Program-made: the position numbers and the translations under genes | NCBI GenBank assembly: GCA_003486645.1 | Contig: DNGI01000519.1 | Coordinates: 9,818 to 41,039, forward strand | Reading direction: 5' to 3' | Source of the DNA: Cyanobacteria bacterium UBA11370 | GTDB lineage: Bacteria; Cyanobacteriota; Cyanobacteriia; Cyanobacteriales; Coleofasciculaceae | Length of the DNA: 31,222 nucleotides | Part shown: positions 1-8,435 of the stretch, piece by piece | How positions within the stretch are numbered: the first letter of the stretch is position 1 | How the letters are laid out: the number at the start of each line of letters is the position of its first letter | Notes under the pieces: model-generated | Databases searched by the model: none | Seen by the model: the letters and a program-made list of their open reading frames with translations, nothing else | What the model was told of the DNA's origin: nothing

Positions 1-16
1 AGTTTTGTTGAATAAG

Positions 17-32
17 AGCCTATTGTTAGGCT
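17..32. terminator. Small perfect hairpin downstream of cas6
   Basis: AGCCTA-TTGT-TAGGCT is a perfect 6-bp stem with a 4-nt loop, about 110 nt past the cas6 stop. Read on the minus strand it is followed by CTTATT, so it could be a weak terminator for the cas transcript. The T-run is poor. Nothing else is recognisable in bases 1-141 apart from three short copies of ATCCGTT at about 93-118. Confidence 0.25.
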
Positions 33-141
33 TAGGTATGGCTTATTTTCTAGTCTTTTAATTCCCACAAAATTCAAATTCACCTAAACTCATCCGTTAC
101 ATCCGTTACCAAATCCGTTGCCAAAAGAGTTGTTATAGTCG

Positions 142-966
142 TTATGATAATCGCCTAATCATGCCCATTCCCATCGGTGTTTTGCGCCCCACACCGCAAT
201 AGAGAGCAAAATCTGCTAAGGCATTAATCTGCTTAATCTTGAGTGCATCAACATCCCCCAGAATGCGATAGCTAATTTCTCCTACACAACCAATAAATTT
301 ACTGCGAGAATCGGCTACTACTTCGGTACGAATATTGAAAAAACTGGGAAAGATTGAGTCAATTGAAATATCTGATAACTCAATTCCACTGTATTTATTC
401 CAGCGATTGAGGAGACTATTGAACACACAATCTCTAGTTGGGAGGGCAGTATCATAGTGTCCTTGGCGAAAAGCGGTTGGGGTGGCAAAGGTAAAGGAAA
501 AGTGGCGATCGCTCTCTGATGCGTCTTGATACAATTGAGCATAGCTAGAAGCATTTGCCCAAGGGTGGGTAGATTGAGGAGTACCGAGAATGCTGGTAAT
601 GTGCAAATCCGCAGAACCAAGATGCCAGGGATGATCGGGATTAAGATTGAGCCAGAGTTGGGTTAGTTTGCCGAATAAGGTATCATCTAAAAGGGAGATG
701 CGCCACCAGCAAGGAGTACCCGTAGGAATGGTTTCTTTGTGTTCCCACTGCAACGTGTAGTTTCGGTTTTTGGGTTTTTTTGTATTAATTTGTAATGGGC
801 TAATAGTGAAGGCTTTTTCGGTTTTTTCATTGTGAAGATAGGTTCCTAATTGGCGATCGACGTGGCTAACTAGGGTGAAAAATAGAGCGTGGAGGTGTCG
901 CCCCGTGAGAAACTGAGGGTAGATGGGGGAGGTGGGAGTGAGATTGAGGATGAGACTATAGGGCAT
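142..966 (-). CDS. cas6: Cas6 crRNA-processing endoribonuclease (type I-D)
   Basis: A 274-aa protein that should cut the CRISPR precursor RNA within each repeat to give crRNAs with an 8-nt 5' handle. Seen: a RAMP-like N-terminus (residues 1-35) with candidate catalytic histidines at H24 and H26, and a C-terminal glycine-rich loop GVGRKTPMGMGM at about 258-269, the usual Cas6 signature. Length is normal for the family. The start is ATG at 966. It shares strand and locus with csc1/csc2/cas10d but is separated from csc1 by an opposite-strand gene (1012-1428), so it may have its own promoter. The family is clear; the catalytic residues are inferred. Confidence 0.9.
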   Translation of the reverse strand: MPYSLILNLTPTSPIYPQFLTGRHLHALFFTLVSHVDRQLGTYLHNEKTEKAFTISPLQINTKKPKNRNYTLQWEHKETIPTGTPCWWRISLLDDTLFGKLTQLWLNLNPDHPWHLGSADLHITSILGTPQSTHPWANASSYAQLYQDASESDRHFSFTFATPTAFRQGHYDTALPTRDCVFNSLLNRWNKYSGIELSDISIDSIFPSFFNIRTEVVADSRSKFIGCVGEISYRILGDVDALKIKQINALADFALYCGVGRKTPMGMGMIRRLS

Positions 967-1011
967 GGAAATTCTTTAGAATTCAGATAGGGTTTGCAAC
1001 AGGAAGAAGTT

Positions 1012-1428
1012 ATGCAAATTGATAATTATGCGGAAGCGATCGCGCTGACAGAAAAACTAGAAGCTACTTTACCCTTCAAGGTTCGTGCTGGTAAACCTTT
1101 ACTAAAAACCATGAGGGAGAGAGGAGAAATAGTTACACCGGATCAGGAATTTACAGTTGATCTAGTAAAATATTCTGGAGATATCGGAGGCATAAACTGT
1201 GGCTTGGTTAGCGATCGGAATAACAAGGAACGTTATGTCGTCTCGATTACCCATCTTAAAATAGATCCTAATCATCCTTTAGCGGCAGAGGTAAAAGCGT
1301 ATCAGCAAAGGCGAATTCGGATGCTGAAATTACAGGAACAAAAGGGTTTTGCCGCCGAGATATTGGCTAGTCAATTAGGGAGAAAAACGAAAAAACGTAG
1401 TCATGGATTTGGGAGGGAGAGGGAATAA
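1012..1428 (+). CDS. Uncharacterised 138-aa protein between csc1 and cas6
   Basis: I do not recognise this protein. It is read opposite to the cas genes around it. ATG 1012 is preferred over the upstream TTG 994 because AGGAAG (1001-1006) lies 5 nt before it. The protein is soluble-looking, with no signal peptide or membrane segment. The N-terminal half is mixed helical and acidic; a central stretch (about 50-85) looks beta-rich (VDLVKYSGDIGG, RYVVSITHLKI). The C-terminus is very basic (GRKTKKRSHGFGRERE) and might bind nucleic acid. It is divergent from cas6 with a 45-bp gap and convergent with csc1. Possible roles include a cas accessory protein, an anti-CRISPR-like cargo gene or an unrelated passenger; the sequence does not decide. 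Confidence 0.7.
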   Translation: MQIDNYAEAIALTEKLEATLPFKVRAGKPLLKTMRERGEIVTPDQEFTVDLVKYSGDIGGINCGLVSDRNNKERYVVSITHLKIDPNHPLAAEVKAYQQRRIRMLKLQEQKGFAAEILASQLGRKTKKRSHGFGRERE

Positions 1429-1431
1429 GGA

Positions 1432-1477
1432 CTCATTTAGAGTGTTTAAGACATAATTGGTTTATTCTCTAAATGAG
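1432..1477. terminator. Bidirectional terminator candidate between convergent genes
   Basis: CTCATTTAGAG (1432-1442) and CTCTAAATGAG (1467-1477) are perfect 11-bp inverted arms around a 24-nt AT-rich loop. They sit exactly between the convergent stops of the 138-aa gene (1428) and csc1 (1503). There is no strong T-run on either side, so termination is inferred mainly from position. Confidence 0.45.
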
Positions 1478-1502
1478 CTTGAAGATAAGACAGTGGAATT
1501 TT

Positions 1503-2213
1503 TCAATTACCCCGAAAGCAATATTGCATTTGTGCGGGAATGTGTAATTGATTAAAGTGATAGAATTGTCCCCCACGCATCCTGATATTACGAATCAAGC
1601 TAACTGGTGGCATATTAATCGTGTCGTAACTCATGACTTGATAGGAAAACATGATATCAAGCGGATTGAGAGGATGGGGAAAGATCACTGAATCTTGAGG
1701 GGTTAATGGTTTCACCTCCTGAGTTTCGGCAATTGTGACTTCGGCTTTACTCATCCACTTCCCTAAGCGAATCCATTTGGGTAATTTCAGAGATTTGGCA
1801 GAGATTAAAAAGAATTCAAATTGACTTTCCGGGGCAATTTCTTTAGTTCTGCCAAAACTAGGGATATTCTTTTGGGTTTTTTCCATCTCAACATGATAGT
1901 TATTATTGGCATATTTCCAGGTATTGAGAATGGAAGAATGGGATAGCGATCTCGCTGGTGTTACATAAATTCCCTGTTGGTTAAGTGGGGTTAGGTGTTC
2001 CTCATATTTAGGAACTTGTTCGCCGCAAAAGTAGCGATAGGAATGTTCTTCGGGAACGGTAGTAGAATAGGTTTCGCTATCCACTAATCCTAGGGCATAA
2101 CAGAGGGCGTAATTGTGAATGATGGGTTCTGTTTCATACAATCGCCCGATTTCACGAGTTGCGTAATAAATGCTATCGTGTAACTCTATTTGACAACGAT
2201 AGATAATTGTCAT
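1503..2213 (-). CDS. csc1: Csc1, Cas5-type subunit of type I-D Cascade
   Basis: A 236-aa Cas5-group RAMP that should cap the 5' handle of the crRNA in the type I-D effector complex with Cas10d, Csc2 and Cas11d. Seen: the typical Csc1 N-terminal block YYATREIGRLYETEPIIHNY (residues 16-35) and a RAMP-like fold with several short beta segments. Its ATG overlaps the csc2 stop by 4 nt (ATGA), so the two are translationally coupled and probably made together. It ends 74 bp before the convergent 138-aa gene, with a stem-loop between them. Confidence 0.9.
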   Translation of the reverse strand: MTIIYRCQIELHDSIYYATREIGRLYETEPIIHNYALCYALGLVDSETYSTTVPEEHSYRYFCGEQVPKYEEHLTPLNQQGIYVTPARSLSHSSILNTWKYANNNYHVEMEKTQKNIPSFGRTKEIAPESQFEFFLISAKSLKLPKWIRLGKWMSKAEVTIAETQEVKPLTPQDSVIFPHPLNPLDIMFSYQVMSYDTINMPPVSLIRNIRMRGGQFYHFNQLHIPAQMQYCFRGN

Positions 2214-3253
2214 TTTTGTACCCCTGCTTTACTAGCTTTCCCGGCTTTTGCCTTATCTCCTTCAGGCTTTTGTTTAATGTGCTTGTGATTGTAAGCTTTG
2301 GCTTCAGTATCTGCTTGCTGTAAAATGGCTTTAATTCCAGCTTCACTTCCCGTTAAAGACTTCACCTCATTTAACAGAGAAGTAAAACGCTCACCAATAA
2401 AATCGGTATGCACAATAAACTCCTCAGACAGTAATGTTTCAATAGCACTTGTCGCAGCTGCGATCGCATCATCTTCATTCAGTGGATCGTGAGAATTGAG
2501 TTTATTTTCGGCTTGTAATTTGTCGTAAATTGCCTGTGTCCATCGCAAGTTACTCGTAATTTCTCCGTCGGCAAAGATTACCCCAATTAATTCATTACGA
2601 ACTCGTCCGGTGCGGGTGGTTTGAGCGCCGTAGTGTCGGGTTCTGAGAATATTGTTGAAGACATATAAAAAGCCTGCCTCAGTCGGATCTTTTAAGGTGA
2701 CAATACTAGGAAAAAAGATTTGAGGCTTAATATGATCCTGCTGGTTAATTCGACTGGTAACTTCTCCAGGTTTAGAACCATCCTCTCCTTTTGATGCCAT
2801 CGTGCCATTTTCAAAGGGAGCATTGAGAGTAAATGTCTCGTGAGATTCATCAAAGGCGGTGATTGAAAATGCAGTATCTACCACGACTTTTGATTTTTCT
2901 GAACCAGAGTCACCAATGGCAAATCCGTAAATAATACAGTCGGGATTGTCCATGGCAAATTTGACATTATATTCGCAATCTTCCGCTGTCATTAATCCAT
3001 AGTTTCGCAGTAATTCCCGTCCAACTAAACGTTCTGGAGTCGATTGCTTACGCTTAAACATCGTCAGACGGCTAATAGGTGTAGGGTTATGAATTCCAGC
3101 TCTTACCCGCGCTTTATTTAATTCTCCATCAGTTTGAAATAAAGGATAAGATTCAGTAAGTCTCACAGTAAGAAAGTGAGCATATTTCCCCATGGGTTTG
3201 TAGGGAATTTCAGTGTGAAATAATTTTTGATCAACTGATTTGAGCAATGTCAT
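2210..3253 (-). CDS. csc2: Csc2, Cas7-type backbone subunit of type I-D Cascade
   Basis: A 347-aa Cas7-group protein that should polymerise along the crRNA spacer. Seen: the Csc2-type N-terminus (HTEIPYKPMGKYAHFLTVRL, residues 13-32) and the conserved centre ILRTRHYGAQTTRTGRVRN. The last 30 or so residues are a lysine/alanine-rich tail, probably disordered and RNA-binding. The start is ATG 3253 with AGGAGA 8 nt upstream. It follows the PD-(D/E)XK-like gene by 33 bp and overlaps csc1 by 4 nt, so it belongs to the cas10d operon. Confidence 0.93.
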   Translation of the reverse strand: MTLLKSVDQKLFHTEIPYKPMGKYAHFLTVRLTESYPLFQTDGELNKARVRAGIHNPTPISRLTMFKRKQSTPERLVGRELLRNYGLMTAEDCEYNVKFAMDNPDCIIYGFAIGDSGSEKSKVVVDTAFSITAFDESHETFTLNAPFENGTMASKGEDGSKPGEVTSRINQQDHIKPQIFFPSIVTLKDPTEAGFLYVFNNILRTRHYGAQTTRTGRVRNELIGVIFADGEITSNLRWTQAIYDKLQAENKLNSHDPLNEDDAIAAATSAIETLLSEEFIVHTDFIGERFTSLLNEVKSLTGSEAGIKAILQQADTEAKAYNHKHIKQKPEGDKAKAGKASKAGVQK

Positions 3254-3286
3254 GATTAATTCTCCTAAAAATGATCAGTTCAAAAA

Positions 3287-3898
3287 CTAGGCAACAAGAG
3301 ACTGAACGAGAATTCGCGTCAGTGGCTCTAAGTCATCAGGAACTCGATAACTATCCAAACCTTGTTCAATGTGTTTTGCTGCTCGATTGAGCCGCCCAAA
3401 CTGCCAGATACTTCCAGTTGTAACAGCACCGATTAGAGTAGATTGTGGTGGAGTTTTTTCCCACTGATCAAGGGCAATCAATTCGGCTGCAAGTTGGGTA
3501 AAACCATAAGTCAAATCTTCTCGCTTTGCCTCAATTACTAAAATCTCTGTTTGAGTTCTCAAAAGATAATCTAAGTAACCTTGTAGTTGCTCTGTAACTT
3601 TTAAAGGATACTCAATTCTTAGTTGAGCTTTGGTATAGTGAACTAAATCCAAAACTACTTGCGAGATCAAAACTTCTCGTCGAGAGGTTTCACTGGTAAG
3701 GCTGACATAAGGCAGAACTTCTTCAATACGCGATCGCCGTTCTTCTAAGCGATCTAATTCCCCAGGATACTGAGGTAGGTTGAGTCGATTTCGTTCCAGT
3801 GTATAGCCAAATTCAGTAACCAGATCATCAGGCTCGATCTGGAGTTCAAAAATTTTACTGAACGTATAAGGTTGATTGGGGTTTAGTAGTTTCGACAT
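3287..3898 (-). CDS. PD-(D/E)XK nuclease-like protein embedded in the cas operon
   Basis: A 203-aa protein between cas10d (75-bp gap) and csc2 (33-bp gap), same strand, with AGGAG 9 nt before ATG 3898. The residues suggest a restriction-endonuclease-like fold: D110 in QGYLDYLL, then E123-A-K125 in VIEAKRED after a beta-strand, then Q135 in FTQLAAEL on the next helix. That is the D...ExK plus Q order of PD-(D/E)XK enzymes. It has no helicase or DNA-recognition domain. Such proteins are common in cyanobacteria as unknowns. It is not a standard type I-D component; position suggests co-expression with the effector. Cas4 is also PD-(D/E)XK, but the cysteine cluster of Cas4 is absent here. Confidence 0.75.
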   Translation of the reverse strand: MSKLLNPNQPYTFSKIFELQIEPDDLVTEFGYTLERNRLNLPQYPGELDRLEERRSRIEEVLPYVSLTSETSRREVLISQVVLDLVHYTKAQLRIEYPLKVTEQLQGYLDYLLRTQTEILVIEAKREDLTYGFTQLAAELIALDQWEKTPPQSTLIGAVTTGSIWQFGRLNRAAKHIEQGLDSYRVPDDLEPLTRILVQSLVA

Positions 3899-3973
3899 GG
3901 CGAATACTCCTGATGAATCATCGTTTAAAAGTCTTTTATTCCCTTAAGTGCTAAACGGGAAATTGCCGACAAT

Positions 3974-4465
3974 TCAAAAGTTATTTTCCTTACTTATTAA
4001 GTTGTTTTCTTCAGAACTTTCTTCCTCTTGTTCTTTATTAGCACGATTTTCTTTGTCATCTTCTAAGCGATACAAAAACTCACAGGTATCGCGGATTAGG
4101 TTAATTTGTCGCCCTGCTAAACGAGCGCGATCGCAGGCAAAAGATTTCTCAAATACTTCCACCACAAAGTAGCGAGCAAATTCCAAGATAGCTTCCCGCT
4201 CTTCTTCTCGATTTTTAAATATCCAACGTCCCTCTGCGGTAGAGGCATGAACTCGATCCATAAGCTTAAATACTTCAGCAGCAACAGCCATGAATAACGC
4301 TTCTCCCTGAAAGCTTGGATCGGCTTCTAGGATTGTTTTCGCAGCAATATCAATCGGCTTCAATACAGCATTTGCTTTGGGATTATATCGCCTATTAGCT
4401 CGGTAAAACTTGCGATACAATTCTGTTAATTGTTTAGGATGATTTAAGTTGGATTCTTCTTGCAC
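3974..4465 (-). CDS. cas11d: Cas11d small subunit from an internal start in cas10d
   Basis: Inside cas10d and in frame, GTG 4465 is preceded by GGAGGA (4473-4478) with a 7-nt gap, an almost ideal Shine-Dalgarno. Initiation here gives a 163-aa, largely helical protein starting MQEESNLNHPKQ (V read as M), about the size of a Cascade small subunit. It is known for type I-D that the small subunit Cas11d is translated from within the 3' end of cas10d; this site fits that rule. The acidic tail (EQEEESSEENN) is shared with Cas10d. The start is inferred from sequence only. Confidence 0.65.
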   Translation of the reverse strand: MQEESNLNHPKQLTELYRKFYRANRRYNPKANAVLKPIDIAAKTILEADPSFQGEALFMAVAAEVFKLMDRVHASTAEGRWIFKNREEEREAILEFARYFVVEVFEKSFACDRARLAGRQINLIRDTCEFLYRLEDDKENRANKEQEEESSEENNLISKENNF

Positions 4466-7411
4466 AATTAATTCCTCCAAATTAGGATTGTATTTAGCAT
4501 AAGGATCAAAGCAGGGGTAAAATTGATAAGCATAAAGCTTAATTTTATTCAAGCTAGGAGCCTCGATTTTTTGTTTTCGTACCCACTCATTCAGGTAAGC
4601 AAACACATAAAGAGAACTGGTTTCAAAATCTTTAGCGAGTTCAGTAAATTTACCCCAGTTAGAGTCATAACCCGATTTCCCTTGTCTGGCATTAACATCA
4701 AGATGAATCGCATAAGCAGCGGTTAAAACATTGAGCGGTGCAGGATAAGATTTACCATTTTCTTGCCAACCTTCAAGGATATAGTCGAGACGGAAGCGAT
4801 CGCGCTTTGTCAACACCCGAAATGCTTGCGGCGCACTATCAAGAAATACACTTTCCTCAAACTCTGCGCCATCATTAAATGGGGGAATTGGTGACTCCGA
4901 AACCACCGTTTTCACATCCAAAATCATCGGGAAAGTAAACGCTAACCAGCTAGGCATTACCCAAGATTCTGTATCCGTCCCATCTCGCCCAGGGGGAAGC
5001 GCCATGAAGTAAAATGTTAAAGGCTGGTCTTCTGGATAAGAAAGTTTGAAGGTTCTGTCTTTTCCTGGCTCAATGTTTTCATCAATTAGGAAAGCATCGA
5101 CACTTTGATAACGCTCTCGTTCTAAGTTCGCCTGCAAATCCTTACTGATAAAGTGATTGCGAATACTGGTATCAAAGCGAGTTTGAGCAATACCCGTATA
5201 AGCCTTTTGCAAAAACTTATTCGTTTCTGGCGTAAAGTAATACGTGGGATAAAAATAGAGATAGCGATACTTACCATCCTCAAACTTCTTACCTACTGCT
5301 TGCGTCTGATTCATCAAAATTTGTCTCAGCATCATTTCAATCCCTGCAATACTGGAAATATTACGCTTGGCATTAGAACCGCCTAACATTTGTTTATTGG
5401 TATAAACCTGGGGCGTGAATAAAACTGCTGATTCCATCTGTTCAGTTACACTATAAGGAGAATGGGAAATAGAACATATTAATTGTCGTCCTCGCCCGGA
5501 TTTTTTAGCCAACTGATAGCCTGATAATTCTTGTAGGAAGACTTCAGCAGATGCCGTTTCAAATGTGGCTTTTTGAGGTAACATAATAACTCGCCTTACC
5601 CACAGCCGCAAATCATCCCAACCATCAGGTAATTGGTACTGTTCAACAATCGGTTTAATTAGTTGGGAAATATGCGCGATCGCATCTTCACAAATTTGAC
5701 GAACATCTTCCACATCAGGGTGACTTTGTAGATACTTCGCTGCTAAGTAATACCATTCATAGGGAACGCCACCCGTGTTACCTTTAAGTTTATGCTCCTT
5801 CAAGCTTTCATTAATCCGCTGAATTTCTCGAATTTGGGGTAGGTACTCTGAGAGGTTCCAAAACTTGGCAATCTCATCAACAATATCCAGATGAGGTAAT
5901 CCTGGAAGCTTTTTATCTTTCTTGCGTTCAGCTTCAATTTGATTAACCCGTTCTCCCCAAATTTTGCGACTGATTAAATCTCCAAATTCGGCAATCTGAT
6001 CAATCCGAATATCATCCTTAAAACTAAAGTCATAGTCAGCAGATAAAATTCCCTGTTGCTGAAACTTGATTAAATTATCACTACGGCTTTTAGCAACAGA
6101 ACTTTTGGTAGGACTTAGAATTCTTAGTGTAGCACTAAGAGCGACTTGCATTAAACCAATATCATCAAAGAAAAGATTATAATACTCTGCATACTTCATT
6201 CCCTTACCATCTCTACCAAAACCTGTTTGTCGTAGCCGTAATTGACTAGCACAGAGTTTTTTAATTTTGTTAACAAGCCGCTCTGGTATTTCTTCCACTT
6301 GGATAGAAGGTGCATCACGTCGAGCCAAATAAATTACACCTGTTGGCAGATACAGTAAAGGTTCATAGTAATTAAAATCCTCTGTATTAAGGCTAAGATG
6401 AGCCTCCATCAAAGCATTATTTACAACATTAGTAAGTACTCCTCGGTTCTCTGAGATGCTGTGATATGTAAATTTCAGTTGTCCATCACTAAGGCTATGA
6501 ATTAACTCATTGAGCCTGGTATTTTCTCCATCTTGAGGATGTTTAATAATAGATGCTAACGAATCAGCTAAACAGGTTAAATCAGAGAGACAACCCAGAG
6601 TGCGATCGCGCAATTGTGGATTGAGTCCAAATTCTGAGAAATTCCAATTCGTATCCCATCTTCGTTGAGCGTTATAAGCAACACAAAGCAAGTCATCAAT
6701 GTACTCTTTATATGTCTCTGGATTATCCGGATTAAGAAAACGATCAATTCCTAGCTCAACAGCGATAATCTCAATAATTTCTCTGTGTTCTAGCAAAGAT
6801 AATCCCCGAATCTTGGTATCTTCATCTTTTCCTATATCTTTGTATTTTTGCGGTAATTTGGCAAAGCTGCTGTAGTTAAACTTTTCAAAGTCATGTAAAA
6901 CAAACCCAGCAATAACAATTCGTCGTTCTCGTTCTCGTACCACTCGCTGTAAAGTAGTATTCAGTTTTTCCAACCGTTGCTCAATTAAGTTAGCAGGAAA
7001 TAGTCCATTGAGTAAATGAGTATTCAGAGATTGATCGGCTGCATTGTCCCGCCGTACTTTTGCTTTTCCTTCCGCTTCTCTTTGTTGATCAATTTCATCA
7101 AAAAACTTACCCCCTTTAGCCGTAACACCAATAGCAACTCTGAGCAGATTTGGTAATACATATTCAGCGAAATCATCTATTACCTTATCGCCTGGATTTT
7201 GAGCCTGAATTGCTTCTCGCAATAGCTTGAGCGTGAGTAACTCACGGGATTGAGGTTCGATAGTACGATAACTCGGTTCAAAATCAAACTCTAAATCTTC
7301 ATCTTGCAACCAATCATCATCAGAATCTATCGACAGTTCCCCATCCATATTTTCGACATCAAATAAAGATAGCTGGTTATTTTCTTGAGACTTTTGATTT
7401 TTTTTAGCCAT
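3974..7411 (-). CDS. cas10d: Cas10d (Csc3), large subunit with HD nuclease domain
   Basis: 1145 aa from ATG 7411. A TTG 12 nt upstream (7423) is also open, but GAGG lies at the right distance before the ATG. Cas10d is the hallmark of type I-D and carries the HD nuclease that other type I systems have in Cas3. Seen: a very acidic N-terminus (about 27-46), then an HD-type region with H132 (NTHLL) and H173-D174 in VLHDFEKF. No GGDD palm motif was seen, as expected for Cas10d. The helical C-terminal 163 residues can also be made alone as Cas11d. The upstream nuclease gene ends 16 bp before it, so the two are probably co-transcribed. Confidence 0.93.
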   Translation of the reverse strand: MAKKNQKSQENNQLSLFDVENMDGELSIDSDDDWLQDEDLEFDFEPSYRTIEPQSRELLTLKLLREAIQAQNPGDKVIDDFAEYVLPNLLRVAIGVTAKGGKFFDEIDQQREAEGKAKVRRDNAADQSLNTHLLNGLFPANLIEQRLEKLNTTLQRVVRERERRIVIAGFVLHDFEKFNYSSFAKLPQKYKDIGKDEDTKIRGLSLLEHREIIEIIAVELGIDRFLNPDNPETYKEYIDDLLCVAYNAQRRWDTNWNFSEFGLNPQLRDRTLGCLSDLTCLADSLASIIKHPQDGENTRLNELIHSLSDGQLKFTYHSISENRGVLTNVVNNALMEAHLSLNTEDFNYYEPLLYLPTGVIYLARRDAPSIQVEEIPERLVNKIKKLCASQLRLRQTGFGRDGKGMKYAEYYNLFFDDIGLMQVALSATLRILSPTKSSVAKSRSDNLIKFQQQGILSADYDFSFKDDIRIDQIAEFGDLISRKIWGERVNQIEAERKKDKKLPGLPHLDIVDEIAKFWNLSEYLPQIREIQRINESLKEHKLKGNTGGVPYEWYYLAAKYLQSHPDVEDVRQICEDAIAHISQLIKPIVEQYQLPDGWDDLRLWVRRVIMLPQKATFETASAEVFLQELSGYQLAKKSGRGRQLICSISHSPYSVTEQMESAVLFTPQVYTNKQMLGGSNAKRNISSIAGIEMMLRQILMNQTQAVGKKFEDGKYRYLYFYPTYYFTPETNKFLQKAYTGIAQTRFDTSIRNHFISKDLQANLERERYQSVDAFLIDENIEPGKDRTFKLSYPEDQPLTFYFMALPPGRDGTDTESWVMPSWLAFTFPMILDVKTVVSESPIPPFNDGAEFEESVFLDSAPQAFRVLTKRDRFRLDYILEGWQENGKSYPAPLNVLTAAYAIHLDVNARQGKSGYDSNWGKFTELAKDFETSSLYVFAYLNEWVRKQKIEAPSLNKIKLYAYQFYPCFDPYAKYNPNLEELIVQEESNLNHPKQLTELYRKFYRANRRYNPKANAVLKPIDIAAKTILEADPSFQGEALFMAVAAEVFKLMDRVHASTAEGRWIFKNREEEREAILEFARYFVVEVFEKSFACDRARLAGRQINLIRDTCEFLYRLEDDKENRANKEQEEESSEENNLISKENNF
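4473..4478 (-). promoter_or_regulatory. Internal ribosome binding site for Cas11d
   Basis: GGAGGA on the minus strand, 7 nt before an in-frame GTG. The reading frame here encodes Leu-Glu-Glu, so the site sits inside ordinary coding sequence. It is the best SD-plus-start pair I found in the last third of cas10d. Confidence 0.6.
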
Positions 7412-7427
7412 TGGATACCTCAACTTT

Positions 7428-8435
7428 TTACTCGATTCCTTCTAAAAGCTTGGCTACCTGCTGCGGTGCTGGCAGTTGATTTTTGAGTTCTTGAGGAACT
7501 GTTGAAACTACTTTATAAGTACCTACACCGATAGGTTTATTCGATTCTCTCAGTGCATACTCAACAATTGTTTTCTTTTTAGATTTACACAGAATAATCC
7601 CAATCGCTGGATTTTCATCAGGTAACTTGACTTGTTCATCCAAAGCTGCAAGATAAAACTGCATCTTGCCAACATACTCAGGTAAAAACTTACCAATTTT
7701 TAGTTCTACAGCCACTAAACACTTTAAACGGCGGTGATAGAGTAGAATATCTATAAAATATTCTTCATCCTCAATTTTCAGGCTAAATTGACTCCCCACA
7801 AACGTAAACATTCCACCCATTTCTCTTAAGAAAGGTTCAACCCTTCCCAAAATTGCCTGTTCTAGCTGTCGTTCGTCGTGTTCATCACCTAATTCTAAAA
7901 AGTCAAATGTATATTCATCTTTGACGGCTAGTTTTGCCTGGTTGCGGATTTCTTCTGAGACAGTCTGCTCAAAGTTAGTCTGGTTCAGTAAAGTTTTTTC
8001 ATAAGTTTGATTTTCAATCTGATGAATTAAGACGTTCTTTGTCCAACCAAACTTGCGAGTCATACGGATATAAAACTCTCGTTCTAGGTCATCTTTACAC
8101 TTTTCCAAAATGACCAAATTGTGAGTCCAACCAATTTCTCGCACCAATGGTGCGAGTTTTTGATTTTCAGCATAAGTTTCGTAAAAAAGCCTCATCCGCC
8201 AAAGGTTAGCAGACGAAAATCCACTAATTCCAGGAAACTCAGCCTGTAAATCTTTTGCCAGTTGTTCTACCACCGATTTCCCCCAACTATTTCCCTCCTG
8301 TCGTGTAACAATCATCTTGCCAATGTCCCAATAGAGAGCAATGAGTTCTTTATTGACAGCTTTTAATGCTTCATATTGAGCGGAACGAATGCGCTGTTTT
8401 ACTTCTACTAATAGATGTTTATAATCGTCATTCAT
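7428..8435 (-). CDS. DUF1016 / YhcG-type PD-(D/E)XK nuclease
   Basis: 335 aa from ATG 8435, whose ATGA overlaps the stop of the upstream nucleotidyltransferase gene. A GTG at 8447 is open but less likely. The N-terminal half (about 1-160) is the DUF1016 helical domain (LYWDIGKMIV, FSSANLWRMRLFYETY, IGWTHNLVIL). The C-terminal half is a nuclease domain with D229 (FIDILLYH), E244-L-K246 (VAVELKIG) and Q259. The family is widespread and often near restriction, toxin or defence genes; its biochemical role is poorly known. Here it is 16 bp upstream of cas10d, so it is probably in the cas transcript. All nuclease residues are present, so it should be active. Confidence 0.85.
   Translation of the reverse strand: MNDDYKHLLVEVKQRIRSAQYEALKAVNKELIALYWDIGKMIVTRQEGNSWGKSVVEQLAKDLQAEFPGISGFSSANLWRMRLFYETYAENQKLAPLVREIGWTHNLVILEKCKDDLEREFYIRMTRKFGWTKNVLIHQIENQTYEKTLLNQTNFEQTVSEEIRNQAKLAVKDEYTFDFLELGDEHDERQLEQAILGRVEPFLREMGGMFTFVGSQFSLKIEDEEYFIDILLYHRRLKCLVAVELKIGKFLPEYVGKMQFYLAALDEQVKLPDENPAIGIILCKSKKKTIVEYALRESNKPIGVGTYKVVSTVPQELKNQLPAPQQVAKLLEGIE

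Noticed and set aside
1..141. Remnant of cas4, cas1 or cas2 at the left edge
   Set aside because: No frame with Cas4 cysteines or Cas1/Cas2 motifs. Adaptation genes may lie outside the window.
3974..7411. Cyclic-oligoadenylate synthase activity of Cas10d
   Set aside because: No GGDD palm motif was seen, as is normal for Cas10d, so a type III-like signalling role is not supported.
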